DNA from: Firmicutes bacterium AM55-24TS
GTDB lineage: Bacteria > Bacillota > Clostridia > UBA1381
DNA length: 64,000 nucleotides
Assembly (NCBI GenBank): GCA_003460745.1
Contig: QTVU01000007.1
Location: forward strand, 1 to 64,000
Direction: 5' to 3'
Part shown: positions 53,844 through 63,056 of the stretch, piece after piece
Numbering within the stretch: the first letter of the stretch is position 1
Layout: each line of letters begins with the position of its first letter
The notes under the pieces: model-generated
The model's input: only the letters and a program-made list of their open reading frames with translations
The model's database searches: none
Told to the model about the DNA's origin: nothing
Translations under genes and position numbers: made by a program

Positions 53844-54401
53844 TCACCTCGCTTGTTCGTTTGTTTGTCTTTGCTTTGGAATAGGAAAACCATAAACTCC
53901 GGCAATGTCATCGCCGAGCCTTTTGGTAACTCGTGTGATGTCGGCTCTTGTGGCTTTTCCGTTATAGATTTTATCTTGCAGATTTTCAATCTGCGTATCG
54001 GTAACACCGTCTTTGAATACACGGTAAAGATAATGGTTTGTACCGTCGTGATGAACGGCGTCGGCACGAAGGTCGCCGTACTTATCCACATACCATTCGT
54101 TGTAATCGGTATCGGAATAAAGGCAGTCCTTAATGTTGCCGGAATCAATCATCTTGTAGCCCGACACTCTGCCGTTCCATCTGCCGAGGTCGCCGATAAC
54201 AATAATCGGCTGTGAAAGCTGAATATTGAGATTTACTCGTTCATCATAAAGATTTTCGGCATTGGATTTTACCATAATGTCGTAAAGCTCATCATCGGAA
54301 TATCCGGGATACAGTTCCTCCAAAGACTCTCGCCAATCATCAAGGTCAAGGCTAATGTCGCTCCAAATGATATGGCGGTCATTCTGTTCCTGCCTGCTCA
54401 T
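53844..54401 (-). CDS. Conserved ICE protein (DUF-type, unknown)
   Basis: The 185-residue product (MSRQEQNDRHIIWSDISLDLDDWRE, then QPIIVIGDLGRWNGRVSGYK and LYSDTDYNEWYVDKYGDLRADAVHHDGTNH) is rich in acidic and aromatic residues and contains no catalytic motif that I can name. ATG 54401 follows GGGAGGTGG within the end of the previous gene (23-bp overlap), so translation is coupled. Confidence 0.68.
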   Translation of the reverse strand: MSRQEQNDRHIIWSDISLDLDDWRESLEELYPGYSDDELYDIMVKSNAENLYDERVNLNIQLSQPIIVIGDLGRWNGRVSGYKMIDSGNIKDCLYSDTDYNEWYVDKYGDLRADAVHHDGTNHYLYRVFKDGVTDTQIENLQDKIYNGKATRADITRVTKRLGDDIAGVYGFPIPKQRQTNEQAR

Positions 54402-54612
54402 CAGTGCCACCTCCCAAATAAGAGAACAGCTTATTGGCTTTGGTCTGCTTCTGAAACTCGATAATCAGACTCATATCCGGAATAGTGATACCCGGAATTT
54501 TCAAAATGCTCTCCATGTCGAGCTGCTGCAATTTCTTTTCGGTATTGCAGCCTGCGTCAAACAGTTTCGTCAGAAGCTTTGTCTTTTGCTGAAAAGTGAA
54601 ATTTTCCTTCAT
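54379..54612 (-). CDS. Small helical ICE protein
   Basis: The 77-residue product (FTFQQKTKLLTKLFDAGCNTEKKLQQLDMESILKIPGIT) appears as two or three helices resembling a small protein-interaction module. No known family. It lies between two coupled genes of the transfer operon. Confidence 0.65.
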   Translation of the reverse strand: MKENFTFQQKTKLLTKLFDAGCNTEKKLQQLDMESILKIPGITIPDMSLIIEFQKQTKANKLFSYLGGGTDEQAGTE

Positions 54613-54625
54613 TGCTTTGTCCTCC

Positions 54626-55219
54626 TTATCGTTCTTTGTCTTTATTTCGCTTCTTGTTTGAAAGCTCTTGTGCCTTTTCCTTTGCCCATTCAGGCAGACG
54701 CTCAGGCTTTATTTCGCCCATAACATCCATTCTTTCATATCGGGTTGATTTGCCGGTGTGAAGATTGGTACAAAACACGGCACTTCCACGGCTGTTTGCC
54801 GACGCACCGAAACCACCTGTAACATAGTAGAGCTGTCTGTCGGCTCTCTGAAATTCAGGCTTTAATACCTTGGGGTCAATGGCTATGATTTTGCCGTTGA
54901 TGTCTTTGGAATAGTGGTCGGGGATACAGTCGGCTTCTGTTATGAGTGTGATTGGAATATCCAGTTTTTCGACCTGTTCCTTGAAAAGCTCCGCTTCATT
55001 TGCCACACGGCTTCCGAAAAGGTGTACGATTTCGATATAGTCATCGCTTACCATACATTCCGAACACAGTTCAAACAGGTCGTTTCGCTCTGCAAAGCCG
55101 CACATAAATTTATCGCCGTTTGTACTTTGCTCATTGGAAGCCAAGATAACTTCCTTTTCGCCCACATTGACCGAGCAAAGAACAGTGTATTCACCGATTT
55201 TTCTTTTTCCCTCGTTCAT
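54626..55219 (-). CDS. Conserved ICE protein of unknown function
   Basis: The 197-residue product (MNEGKRKIGEYTVLCSVNVGEKEVILASNEQ; CGFAERNDLFELCSECMVSDDYIEI; YYVTGGFGASANSRGSAVFCTNL) has the look of the DUF3849-neighbour proteins of Tn1549-like elements. The segment GGFGASANSRGSAVFCTNLHTGKSTRYERMD is strongly conserved in my memory of such ICEs. The activity is unknown. ATG 55219 follows GAGGTG. Confidence 0.68.
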   Translation of the reverse strand: MNEGKRKIGEYTVLCSVNVGEKEVILASNEQSTNGDKFMCGFAERNDLFELCSECMVSDDYIEIVHLFGSRVANEAELFKEQVEKLDIPITLITEADCIPDHYSKDINGKIIAIDPKVLKPEFQRADRQLYYVTGGFGASANSRGSAVFCTNLHTGKSTRYERMDVMGEIKPERLPEWAKEKAQELSNKKRNKDKER

Positions 55220-55228
55220 ATCCACACC

Positions 55229-55522
55229 TCAGCTTACTTCAATCACAATTCTGATGTTTCCGCAGTCGCAGCCACTGCACTGCCTTGACAGTTCGGGAAA
55301 TAGGGATTGCACTCTCTGTCTTGCTCTGCGGATAGTCTCAAAGCACGGCAAGCCGTAGCCTTTATAGTTGTTGACTATATCCTCAAGCGGTAAATCTCCG
55401 ACTCTCATATAGCTGTATCGGTTGTAATAGCAAAGGATAAGCTGCATATCGTCATACCTCGTTTCGGGGCATTCTCTGAGTATTGCAAGCACCTTGCTGT
55501 CAACCGTCTTTTGCTTATTCAT
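55229..55522 (-). CDS. Small ICE protein with winged-helix-like features
   Basis: The 97-residue product (VLAILRECPETRYDDMQLILCYYNRY, then LPLEDIVNNYKGYGLPCFETIRRARQRVQ) resembles DNA-binding folds used by phage and ICE regulators and ends in a CSGCDCG cluster. ATG 55522 has GGAGGTG upstream; a longer frame adds unsupported residues. It lies at the 5' side of the unknown-protein block and 60 bp after the 29-residue membrane peptide. Confidence 0.65.
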   Translation of the reverse strand: MNKQKTVDSKVLAILRECPETRYDDMQLILCYYNRYSYMRVGDLPLEDIVNNYKGYGLPCFETIRRARQRVQSLFPELSRQCSGCDCGNIRIVIEVS

Positions 55523-55581
55523 AATGCACCTCCGTAAAAGAACGGTGGGCGAAGTTTTCACTCCGCCCACACAAGCGTTCC

Positions 55582-55671
55582 TTATTTCTTTCTGTTCTTA
55601 ATCTGCAAGAAGATAAAGCCGCTGATAATAAAGGCGACTAATACAACTGCTACGATTGTTTTAGCGTCCAT
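55582..55671 (-). CDS. 29-residue single-pass membrane peptide
   Basis: The frame from ATG 55671 encodes one transmembrane helix (residues 5-23) with a C-terminal KNRKK. Its ATG overlaps the adhesin stop codon (TAATG), and the adhesin end supplies a GAGG-like ribosome site, so reinitiation is likely. Similar tiny membrane genes occur after adhesins in related ICEs to my memory. A role in sorting or surface display is only a guess. Confidence 0.6.
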   Translation of the reverse strand: MDAKTIVAVVLVAFIISGFIFLQIKNRKK

Positions 55672-58600
55672 TACTCATTGTCCTCCTTCTTCTTTTTTCT
55701 GTACGCAACAACGGCTGTGCCGACAATACCGAGGGCAGAAAGTCCCGCAAGTGCCGTCCACAAGCCCACATTGCTGTTATCTCCGGTCTTTGGTGTATCT
55801 CTCAGCTCATTGTGCATTTCCACAACGGTAGTAGAACCGACCTTTACGGTTGCAATCTTATCCGCAGGAAGCACATAGGAAGCAGAAACACTATCCTGAA
55901 CCTCGGAAATGGTGTAATCGCCGATACGAAGTCCCTCGATAATGATTTCGCCGTTCTTATCGGTCGTGAAGCTTCGGTCGTAACCGTTTACTCCTGTAAC
56001 TCTGAAAGTGAAGCCTTCAACCTTACCGTCAGAGGAAGTTTTAACGATTTTCAGGTTTCCTTTCATAGCTGTGTTAATAAAGCCGACGCCGGCTTTGTTT
56101 TCTACCTCGTAGGTGGTTTCATCTTTTTCAATGAAAACAGAGTACACACCCTTATCAAGCTCAAAGCCATCCGGTGCTTTGGTTTCTCTTACAAGGTATT
56201 TTCCGTAAAGAAGTTCCTTCATCTCGTAAATACCGGTAGAGGTTTCGGAGAGAGTTCCGATAAGCTCGTCGGCGTCATCCAGTTTACCGTCGCCGTTTAC
56301 ATCTTTGTAAACCTCAAAGGTCGCTCCTGTCAGCTTGTTGTCCGGGTAATCTTCATCGACCTTAGTCAACTTGATATTGCCGTGAACATACTCATTGACG
56401 ATTTCGACCTCAATGACCTGAGCGACCTCGGAGATTTTAACTTCATAAGAAGTTTCATCAAGCACGAAGCCCTCCGGCTGCTCGATTTCTCTTACAAGCC
56501 AGTTGCCATACGGTACTTTCTCAAAAGAAAAGCTACCGTCTTTTTGGGAGGTAGCAGTCATCAAAGCATTTTCTTTTGTAAATTCGGTTTCATCAGCCTT
56601 AAACAGACCGATTACAGCACCTCCCAGTGCTTCGCCGTTTTCGGTAATCTTCTTACCGGAAACAGAACCGTAAATGAGCTTGTTTTCAATCGGCTTGCCG
56701 TCATTGACCGCAATCTCAACATTTGCGGTATCCTGACCGGCATAGCTGAAAGTGAACGGATACTTGGCGTCGGTAAGGATATAATGCTCATCGGTGGCAA
56801 GTTCCTTTACATAGTAGCTTCCGAAAGGAAGGTCGGTTTTGATAACAGCCTTGCCGTTCTCGGAAAGTGAGATAATCTCAATCAGTCCGTCTGCCGGAAT
56901 AGAAGTACCGCTTGCAGAAACAAGTTCTTCTGCGGCGAAAAGTCCGAAGCTGATATTCTTCATTTCATCGCCGTTGCCGATATTGAAGATGTCGTTCTTT
57001 TCAATAGTCTTTTCAAGACTTACCGCTACTTTCTGCCTGTCGTTTACAAAGCTTGTGGCGGTTTCGGTTACAGACACTTCCTGACCGGCATAAGTCAGCT
57101 CAACATCGTGAGCTTCTTTGTTGATGACCATACCCTCCGGTGCAGTAATTTCAACCACCGTATATTTTCCGAGATAAAGCTCCTTACTCTTGGCAAGTCC
57201 GTTTTCATCTGTGGTAACAGTATCTACTACCTCGCCCTTTGCATAACGGAGTGTACCGTCGGGAGTGATAATATCTTCTGCTGCGCTAATCTCATAAACT
57301 GCACCTGCAAGACCTTTCACTTCATAGACAGGCTGATAAATCACATCGGCGTTTTCCACGCCGGAGATATTTACCCCTGAAAACACCTCGCCGGTCTTTT
57401 CAATGCTGACTGTACCTTTCTGTGCCATATTAGGCTTATCGACCTTAATCACGGTAATACCACCCTCATCGGAAGAATGTTCCTCTGCCACATCAAAGTA
57501 CACCGGTGTGCTGTCAAGCACATATCCGTAAGGAGCCTGAACTTCTACAAGAGAATATCCCTTGCCGTATTCCAGTTTTTCCGGTGTCACAAGCTGTCCG
57601 TTTGCGTCGGTGTAGAAAGTATCAATCGTTGTCGGAGTAGGATAAGTGAAGGTCATTGTTACCTGATTGCCGTCAGGGTCAAAGATTTTGAAGCCTGCAC
57701 CGGCATAAGGAATGTTTTTACCGCTTTCTGCGTCCACCTTGACAACCTTGATATAGCTTTCAAAGTTTGCGTTGTTGATAAGATAGCGGTAGGTCTGTCC
57801 GTCCTGAGCAATGAACACATCAAAGTTCTTCATCAGCTCACGACCTTCCCAACCGGAGGTCTGATGAACGGTATATACGCCGTAAGGCATATCCTTTGTC
57901 TGCCCGAAACCGTTTTCATCACAGACAATGACATCTCTTTCATCTTCTTCTGCTGCGTCAAAACTGCCGGAAGATTTGAGATAGATTTCAAAGGTTGCTC
58001 CGTTTTCCGGTGTTTCAATCTGAGTTTCGCCGTCATCGGTGTGCTTGATAATGGCGATATTGCCTTTCATAACCTGTTCGGTAACATCATTTGCTGTCTG
58101 ATTGTGTTCCACCGTATAAAGCTGCGGTTCAGCACCGACCTTGTGAACAGTCGTATCAAGCAGATAACCCTCGGACGGCGTGATTTCACGGATTGTCCAG
58201 TCATTATCACAGACATATTCCTTTGTGGTAAACTGCCCGTTCTTATCCGTCACATACTTGTCCACAAGGGTTTCGCCTTTATAGATACCGTAAACTGCTC
58301 CGGCAAGGGTAGCGTCGCCCTGCGGTGTGCCTTCCTCTCGGTCGCTCTTTGTTACGGTTACGCTGAACTTTTTGAGAATGTTCGTGAAGTTTCTTGTGGT
58401 TACTTCTTTCCAGTTAATCGGTGCGGTCTGATTTGCAGGCACAACATAACGGATTGCGGTATCCACTTCCTCAATGGTGTATGGGGTAGTGCCGCTGATA
58501 AGCACATCATCAAAAGAAGCAACACCGTTCTTATCTGTCACGGCATACTCATCGACAGCAATACCGGAAAGAGATGTGCCGTAAAGATGGAAGGTAACGC

Positions 58601-59921
58601 CCTCAACCAAGTTATCCTCAGAAGATTTGATGACCTGAAGATTACCTCTTTTGAGAACATTATTGAAATTGACCTTTGACACCTGACCGGCAACAACAGT
58701 TACTCTGTGAACCTCCTGCGGAACATATTTGTCGATAGACTGTTCTGTTACCGTGTAAACACCGGGCATAAGGTTATCCAGTTGGAATTTACCGCCGTTT
58801 GCGGTTGTTACAGTCTGATTGACACCGTTACCGCTTATGGTAAACTGAATGCCGTCAACCTTTCCGTCATCACTTGTCTTTACAATCTGACAAGAGCCGT
58901 AGCTTACCTTCATTTTGACAAAGCCGCTGACAGGGTCACTGACCTCCTGAGCATAAGTGACCACATCCTGAATGCCGTTTCCGTTCTGATGGATACCGTC
59001 AGACCATACGACAACACCTCTGCGGACACCGTTCTTTTTTGCGGCTGTGATGGTAAATTCCTTGCTCGGAGCTTTCTCCATCGAAACAGTCAATTTGTTT
59101 CCGCTGACAGAGAAAGAAACCCCGTCAATGTTTGCCGAGAAGTTGTAATTGCCAAGCACACCGTTTGTATCGGTGAGAGTAGCAACATACTTGCTTCCGT
59201 TCCATTCAAGCTCGTTTACCTTTGCAGAACCGCTTGACCTTGTGCAGAAGCTCGGCACTTTGGTGTGATTCTGAACACTTGTTACCATACTGTTGTAGTA
59301 CGACAAGATTTTACTGCGGAGTGGGTGTGCAGTGCTTACACATTCAAGCACGGCATTGTATCCGCTGGTAGAAACGTGATTAAAGCCTGCGTCTCTTTCT
59401 CCGACAATCGTTTCCCAAATCAAAATCTGAGTGGCATAAGCGTGTGCGATGCAGTTTGCGTCGCTTTCATTCTGCGACTTCCAGCTTGTCGAAATACCTC
59501 CACGGTAGCCGTACTGCAAGATACGACCGATAAGCAGGCGAATGTCATCGCCGGAAATCGTTCCGTTCGGGCTGATGTTATTAAAGAAGTTCTCGTCCTT
59601 TTCGGTGAGAGTATCTCCAGTCCGCTGACCTGTACCCGGTTCAATACAGTAGGCAATATTGCCCGAATACGAACCCATTGCACGAAGTCCTGTATATTTT
59701 GTGGACAAGCCTTTCCAACCGTTCATATAGTTGAGATTGCCGTGTCCCCATTCGCCGTTGTTATTGGTATCTCCGCTTCGGGGATAATCGACGAGGTACA
59801 CATCGGCTTTTTCTCCTACGGCTGCAAAGGCTGTCGTTGCCCCAATGCCCGTAAAAGCAGTAAGGCTCATAACCGCCGCCAACATAAGCGAGACGGCTTT
59901 CTTGAATTTTGTTTTAACCAT
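55671..59921 (-). CDS. Thioester-domain, Cna-B-repeat surface adhesin with sorting signal
   Basis: The 1416-residue product has a signal peptide (residues 1-34, ending AFAAV). Its N-terminal thioester domain has Cys92 (AYCIEPG) and Gln165 (TQILIWE), the pair that forms an internal thioester able to bond covalently to host or cell surface amines. About nine SpaA/Cna-B-like repeats follow (each with G-x-x-F/Y...LPYGxYxVxE-type ends, such as MPYGVYTVHQ, LYLGKYTVVE and LLYGKYLVRE). The C-terminus has a TPKTGD sorting signal, a hydrophobic helix and a KKKKEDNE tail. ATG 59921 follows AGGAGG. The ICE's own class B sortase is the likely anchoring enzyme. Confidence 0.92.
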   Translation of the reverse strand: MVKTKFKKAVSLMLAAVMSLTAFTGIGATTAFAAVGEKADVYLVDYPRSGDTNNNGEWGHGNLNYMNGWKGLSTKYTGLRAMGSYSGNIAYCIEPGTGQRTGDTLTEKDENFFNNISPNGTISGDDIRLLIGRILQYGYRGGISTSWKSQNESDANCIAHAYATQILIWETIVGERDAGFNHVSTSGYNAVLECVSTAHPLRSKILSYYNSMVTSVQNHTKVPSFCTRSSGSAKVNELEWNGSKYVATLTDTNGVLGNYNFSANIDGVSFSVSGNKLTVSMEKAPSKEFTITAAKKNGVRRGVVVWSDGIHQNGNGIQDVVTYAQEVSDPVSGFVKMKVSYGSCQIVKTSDDGKVDGIQFTISGNGVNQTVTTANGGKFQLDNLMPGVYTVTEQSIDKYVPQEVHRVTVVAGQVSKVNFNNVLKRGNLQVIKSSEDNLVEGVTFHLYGTSLSGIAVDEYAVTDKNGVASFDDVLISGTTPYTIEEVDTAIRYVVPANQTAPINWKEVTTRNFTNILKKFSVTVTKSDREEGTPQGDATLAGAVYGIYKGETLVDKYVTDKNGQFTTKEYVCDNDWTIREITPSEGYLLDTTVHKVGAEPQLYTVEHNQTANDVTEQVMKGNIAIIKHTDDGETQIETPENGATFEIYLKSSGSFDAAEEDERDVIVCDENGFGQTKDMPYGVYTVHQTSGWEGRELMKNFDVFIAQDGQTYRYLINNANFESYIKVVKVDAESGKNIPYAGAGFKIFDPDGNQVTMTFTYPTPTTIDTFYTDANGQLVTPEKLEYGKGYSLVEVQAPYGYVLDSTPVYFDVAEEHSSDEGGITVIKVDKPNMAQKGTVSIEKTGEVFSGVNISGVENADVIYQPVYEVKGLAGAVYEISAAEDIITPDGTLRYAKGEVVDTVTTDENGLAKSKELYLGKYTVVEITAPEGMVINKEAHDVELTYAGQEVSVTETATSFVNDRQKVAVSLEKTIEKNDIFNIGNGDEMKNISFGLFAAEELVSASGTSIPADGLIEIISLSENGKAVIKTDLPFGSYYVKELATDEHYILTDAKYPFTFSYAGQDTANVEIAVNDGKPIENKLIYGSVSGKKITENGEALGGAVIGLFKADETEFTKENALMTATSQKDGSFSFEKVPYGNWLVREIEQPEGFVLDETSYEVKISEVAQVIEVEIVNEYVHGNIKLTKVDEDYPDNKLTGATFEVYKDVNGDGKLDDADELIGTLSETSTGIYEMKELLYGKYLVRETKAPDGFELDKGVYSVFIEKDETTYEVENKAGVGFINTAMKGNLKIVKTSSDGKVEGFTFRVTGVNGYDRSFTTDKNGEIIIEGLRIGDYTISEVQDSVSASYVLPADKIATVKVGSTTVVEMHNELRDTPKTGDNSNVGLWTALAGLSALGIVGTAVVAYRKKKKEDNE

Positions 59922-59991
59922 TGCGTTTTCCTCCTTGAAATGCAAAAACGCACCGATTTTACTCAGTGCGTCCGCTTAAAATTATTTTGTT

Positions 59992-60696
59992 TTAGCAGTA
60001 GCCGATATAGATGTTGTAATCCGTATCGGATAGCTTTTCTGTCCATATCCACACAGCGGTAAAACCCTCGCTGTTCTTGTATCGGTTCAGTCTGCTTTCA
60101 ATATCAGACTTGATACCGCTTCGGTTAGGATTTGCGGATATGGGGTTGTCCCAACATTCTGTCGCCGTGATGTCAAGAGAAAGCCCTATGCTTACCGCAT
60201 ACTCTTTTGCGTAACTAACATAAGGGCTGACATCGAATGTCTGCTTGTGCGGCTCTGTCGGTTTCGGTTCTGCCGGCTTTTCAGTCGGTTTTTCAACCGG
60301 CTTTTGTTCGGCAGTTGTCTGTTCTTTTGGCTGTTCCGTTTGTTTTTCGGGTTCAGCCTGCGTGGTTGTCTGCTTCGGTGGCTCTGCCTTTGGCTTTTCG
60401 GTTGCAGGAGTATCAGCCGTTTTTTCTTCCGCCGGTTTTGTCTGAACAGTCGCAACCGTCTGCCTTTCAGCGGTTGATTGGCTTTCTTCTGCCGTAATCG
60501 GTGTTTCTTCCTGAACTGTCGTGCTTTCCGGTTCTTCTGCCGTTTCTTCCTGAGAATCTGTTTCGGTATTACCAGCCGGAAAAGAAGTCTCTGTTTTCGT
60601 AATCTCCTGTGCAGCTTCTTTGGCTGTGTTACCGTTACAACCTACGAGGAAAATCATCAGGCAGGCAAGAACACAAGGTATCAGCCTGTTTTTCAT
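59992..60696 (-). CDS. Lipoprotein with Pro/Thr/Glu-rich stalk
   Basis: The 234-residue product has a lipobox (IFLVGCNG; modified Cys at residue 20) and a long low-complexity Glu/Thr/Pro/Lys stalk (about 30-155). A C-terminal globular domain of about 80 residues (FDVSPYVSYAKEYAVSIGL; AVWIWTEKLSDTDYNIYIGY) follows. It is exposed on the outside and encoded just ahead of the adhesin in the same operon, so it may assist surface display or entry exclusion. ATG 60696 has AAAGGAG at a proper distance. Confidence 0.75.
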   Translation of the reverse strand: MKNRLIPCVLACLMIFLVGCNGNTAKEAAQEITKTETSFPAGNTETDSQEETAEEPESTTVQEETPITAEESQSTAERQTVATVQTKPAEEKTADTPATEKPKAEPPKQTTTQAEPEKQTEQPKEQTTAEQKPVEKPTEKPAEPKPTEPHKQTFDVSPYVSYAKEYAVSIGLSLDITATECWDNPISANPNRSGIKSDIESRLNRYKNSEGFTAVWIWTEKLSDTDYNIYIGYC

Positions 60697-60719
60697 ATCC
60701 ATCGCTCCTTTCTGCCTTA

Positions 60720-60925
60720 ATCGTAATCAAAACCGGTCAAAACATCAAAGGTGCGATTGGCTGAACTTTTTATCGTAGCAGACATTTTGCTTTTGCTCCA
60801 AATGTGCGAACCCTTTTATAGACAGCTATATGTTATTAGAGATAGATATACTCAAGGGAGATAGAGTATATTTTTCAGCAGGTTAATAGCCGGTATATAT
60901 AGGGGTTAGAGTGTGAGAAAGGGGG
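60720..60925. promoter_or_regulatory. Upstream region of the transfer/adhesin operon
   Basis: No gene is visible. On the minus strand TTGAGT and CATATA-type elements occur near 60850-60825, and TATACTC/GAGTATA arms (about 60848-60871) make an operator-like inverted repeat. All genes from 60.7 to 30.9 kb run the same way, so this is the best place for the main transfer promoter. Confidence 0.45.
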
Positions 60926-60929
60926 AAGG

Positions 60930-61874
60930 CTATCGGCTGTCACGGTCGGCTCTGCTTCGCAGAAACTTGTTGTAATGCTCCAATGCCTTGCACACAAAAT
61001 CCTCCGTTTGGCTTATGGGAATATTCTTCGGGATAAGCTGTCGAACCCTATCGCCCCTCAAAACAATTTTCTCCCTTTGGTTTGGTTTTTCCTCCGACAT
61101 AATCGCTTGGATTGCTTCGGTTGTGAGCTTGCCCTCCTCAAAGAACTTTCGCATACGGATTGTTTGGTCGTGGGACGGGGTTGCGTCGTTCAGGTCGATT
61201 TCATCAACCACATCACGCTGACTGTCCTCATCGAGAAAAGACAATTCAACCGCCGGTCGCATTTTAATTCGCCCCTCATCAACATATTCCAAAAGTTCGG
61301 GAACAAGGTTTGTAAGGCGAATATATCTGCGAACTTGGGTTTGACTGTCACCCGACTGCTCTCCAATTAGTTGTGCTGTTTCTTTTCCGCTTGACTTCCA
61401 ACCCACTGGGTCGGAAGTTAGGTCTGTTCTTTTGCCTTGTCTGCTCAATGCTTCCAAACGCATTTTGTAGGCATAGGCTTTTTCCGAGGGAAGTATCTGC
61501 GACCTTTGGTAGTTGCTCTCAACCATTAAAATCGTGGCTTCGTCTCGGTTCAGTTCAACGACCTCACAACGGAGAGTATCAAACCCGGCAAGCTCACAGG
61601 CTCGCTTTCGTCTGTGTCCCGATATGAGTTCGTATCTGCCGTCCTCTTTCTGCCTTACCGTCGCCGGAGTGATTACCCCTCGTTCCTTAATACTCTCAAT
61701 GAGCTGTGCCATATCCTCGTCATCACGCACCTTAAAAGGGTGGTCGGGGAAATCGTCAATCTCAGTCAAGGGAATATCTCGGATTTTTGAAAGTTTTTCT
61801 TCATCTCTCTGTTCCTGCGTCGAGAATAAGTCATCGAGCTTCGTGAGAGTGAAGTCGCTCTTTCTTCCTGCCAT
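60930..61874 (-). CDS. parB: ParB-family partition protein
   Basis: The 314-residue product has a ParB/Srx-like domain (about residues 35-125; IPLTEIDDFPDHPFKV and the RRKRACELAG box) and a helix-turn-helix zone (about 150-210; IGEQSGDSQTQVRRYIRLTNLVPELL). It binds centromere-like parS sites and, with ParA, stabilises the excised or replicating ICE. The start ATG 61874 has AAAGGAGGTG upstream and lies inside the end of parA (44-bp overlap). I did not identify parS. Confidence 0.92.
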   Translation of the reverse strand: MAGRKSDFTLTKLDDLFSTQEQRDEEKLSKIRDIPLTEIDDFPDHPFKVRDDEDMAQLIESIKERGVITPATVRQKEDGRYELISGHRRKRACELAGFDTLRCEVVELNRDEATILMVESNYQRSQILPSEKAYAYKMRLEALSRQGKRTDLTSDPVGWKSSGKETAQLIGEQSGDSQTQVRRYIRLTNLVPELLEYVDEGRIKMRPAVELSFLDEDSQRDVVDEIDLNDATPSHDQTIRMRKFFEEGKLTTEAIQAIMSEEKPNQREKIVLRGDRVRQLIPKNIPISQTEDFVCKALEHYNKFLRSRADRDSR

Positions 61875-62655
61875 CGGCTAACACCTCCTTTGTAAATTCG
61901 GTGTACGCTTTTGACACCGTGCTGCCCGGTTCGTAGGCAAAAATGCTCTTGCCTTTGGAAGAAGTCTCTGCGGCTTTTACGGCAATCGGGATATATGTTC
62001 GATACATCTTGATTTGACTACCGAAGTTCTCTCTCAGAGCTTCTACCGTGCTTTTGGCGAGGTTGGTACGGCTATCCACCAAAGTGAGAAGCATACCGTC
62101 AATCTTTAAGCCCGGATTGATACGCTTCTTAACTCGTGAAATGGTCTGAACAAGCTGCGTCATACCTTTTGCCGGTAAATACTGAGCCTGAACAGGAATT
62201 ATTACGCTGTCTGCCGCAGATAGAGCATTGATTGTTACCATTCCGAGGGAAGGCATACAATCTATTAAGATATAGTCGTATTTCTCCTTCACTTCGCTGA
62301 GATAGTTTCTCAATGCCGTCTCTCTGCTCATTGCGTTGACAAGGTTAAACTCCATTGCTGAAAGCTCAAGGTTTGCCGGAATAAGGTCAACACCTTCGTC
62401 GTGGTGCAGAATACCGACCGTAGGGTCATTCATCGTTTCATTTATGACATCTGTGAGTTTCGTTGCAAGCGTGATACCCAAGTTGTCTGTATCCTGCCAA
62501 CCGAGACAAGTGGTTAAGTCGCCCTGTGGGTCTGCGTCTATGAGCAGCACTTTCTTTCCCTGCATTGCAAGACCGACGCCGAGGTTTACCGTAGTGGTCG
62601 TCTTTCCAACTCCGCCTTTTTGATTGCATATCGCAATCGTTTTGCAGTTCGACAC
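61831..62655 (-). CDS. parA: ParA-family ATPase
   Basis: The 274-residue product has the deviant Walker A CNQKGGVGKTTTT at residues 10-22, the DADPQGDLT box at 40-48 and the DCMPSLGM Walker B region near 130, all as in type Ia/Ib ParA. It starts at GTG 62655, nine bases after GGAGG. It would position the circular ICE with ParB. The 400-bp upstream gap is strongly structured (62660-63056). Confidence 0.94.
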   Translation of the reverse strand: MSNCKTIAICNQKGGVGKTTTTVNLGVGLAMQGKKVLLIDADPQGDLTTCLGWQDTDNLGITLATKLTDVINETMNDPTVGILHHDEGVDLIPANLELSAMEFNLVNAMSRETALRNYLSEVKEKYDYILIDCMPSLGMVTINALSAADSVIIPVQAQYLPAKGMTQLVQTISRVKKRINPGLKIDGMLLTLVDSRTNLAKSTVEALRENFGSQIKMYRTYIPIAVKAAETSSKGKSIFAYEPGSTVSKAYTEFTKEVLADGRKKERLHSHEAR

Positions 62656-62659
62656 TTTG

Positions 62660-63056
62660 TGTGTCCTCCTTTCGTGAAATTCATAGCCATCGCAGTATGG
62701 CTATGTACTTGACCGGCTCATTTCCTAACCGGTCGGGCAATATTTGTTCTCAACACCCCTTGCCGAGCAATAAGCTCACGGGAAGTCACTAAGGAACAGA
62801 CTGCTAATCTGTATCATAGGAATTTCACCTCTGCCGGGTACTCCGCCAGCTCCGTAGAGAAGTATCATTATCCTTCTGACTGTCATCGCCGTAACAGGGG
62901 CAACCTGTTACCTATACCGGGAGTTCTCGCTGTTCTGCAATGCAGAAGTCACGGCGTACCCGATAAGGTGGCTAAAATCATCAGAATTAAAGTCTTAGTG
63001 AATGGTTTATTCAGTTGTCAAAATACAAGTGAAAGGGCTGACCTTTTCGTGGCTCG
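62660..63056. ncRNA. Candidate structured RNA or replication/partition region upstream of parA
   Basis: No protein frame is evident, yet the region has many perfect arms: CATAGCCAT/ATGGCTATG (62682-62705), GACCGG/CCGGTC (62711-62734), GAGC/GCTC (62765-62777), ACAGA/TCTGT (62796-62812), GTAACAGG/CCTGTTAC (62891-62911) and TTCTGC/GCAGAA (62933-62947). A long-range pair CGGGTAC/GTACCCG (62835-62841, 62956-62962) encloses the last two. Either a non-coding RNA or a cluster of protein sites is possible; I cannot tell the strand, although the minus strand leads into parA. Confidence 0.5.

Noticed and set aside
57477..58679. 400-residue open frame on the plus strand
   Set aside because: Antisense to the repetitive adhesin gene; the long open frame comes from repeat codon composition.
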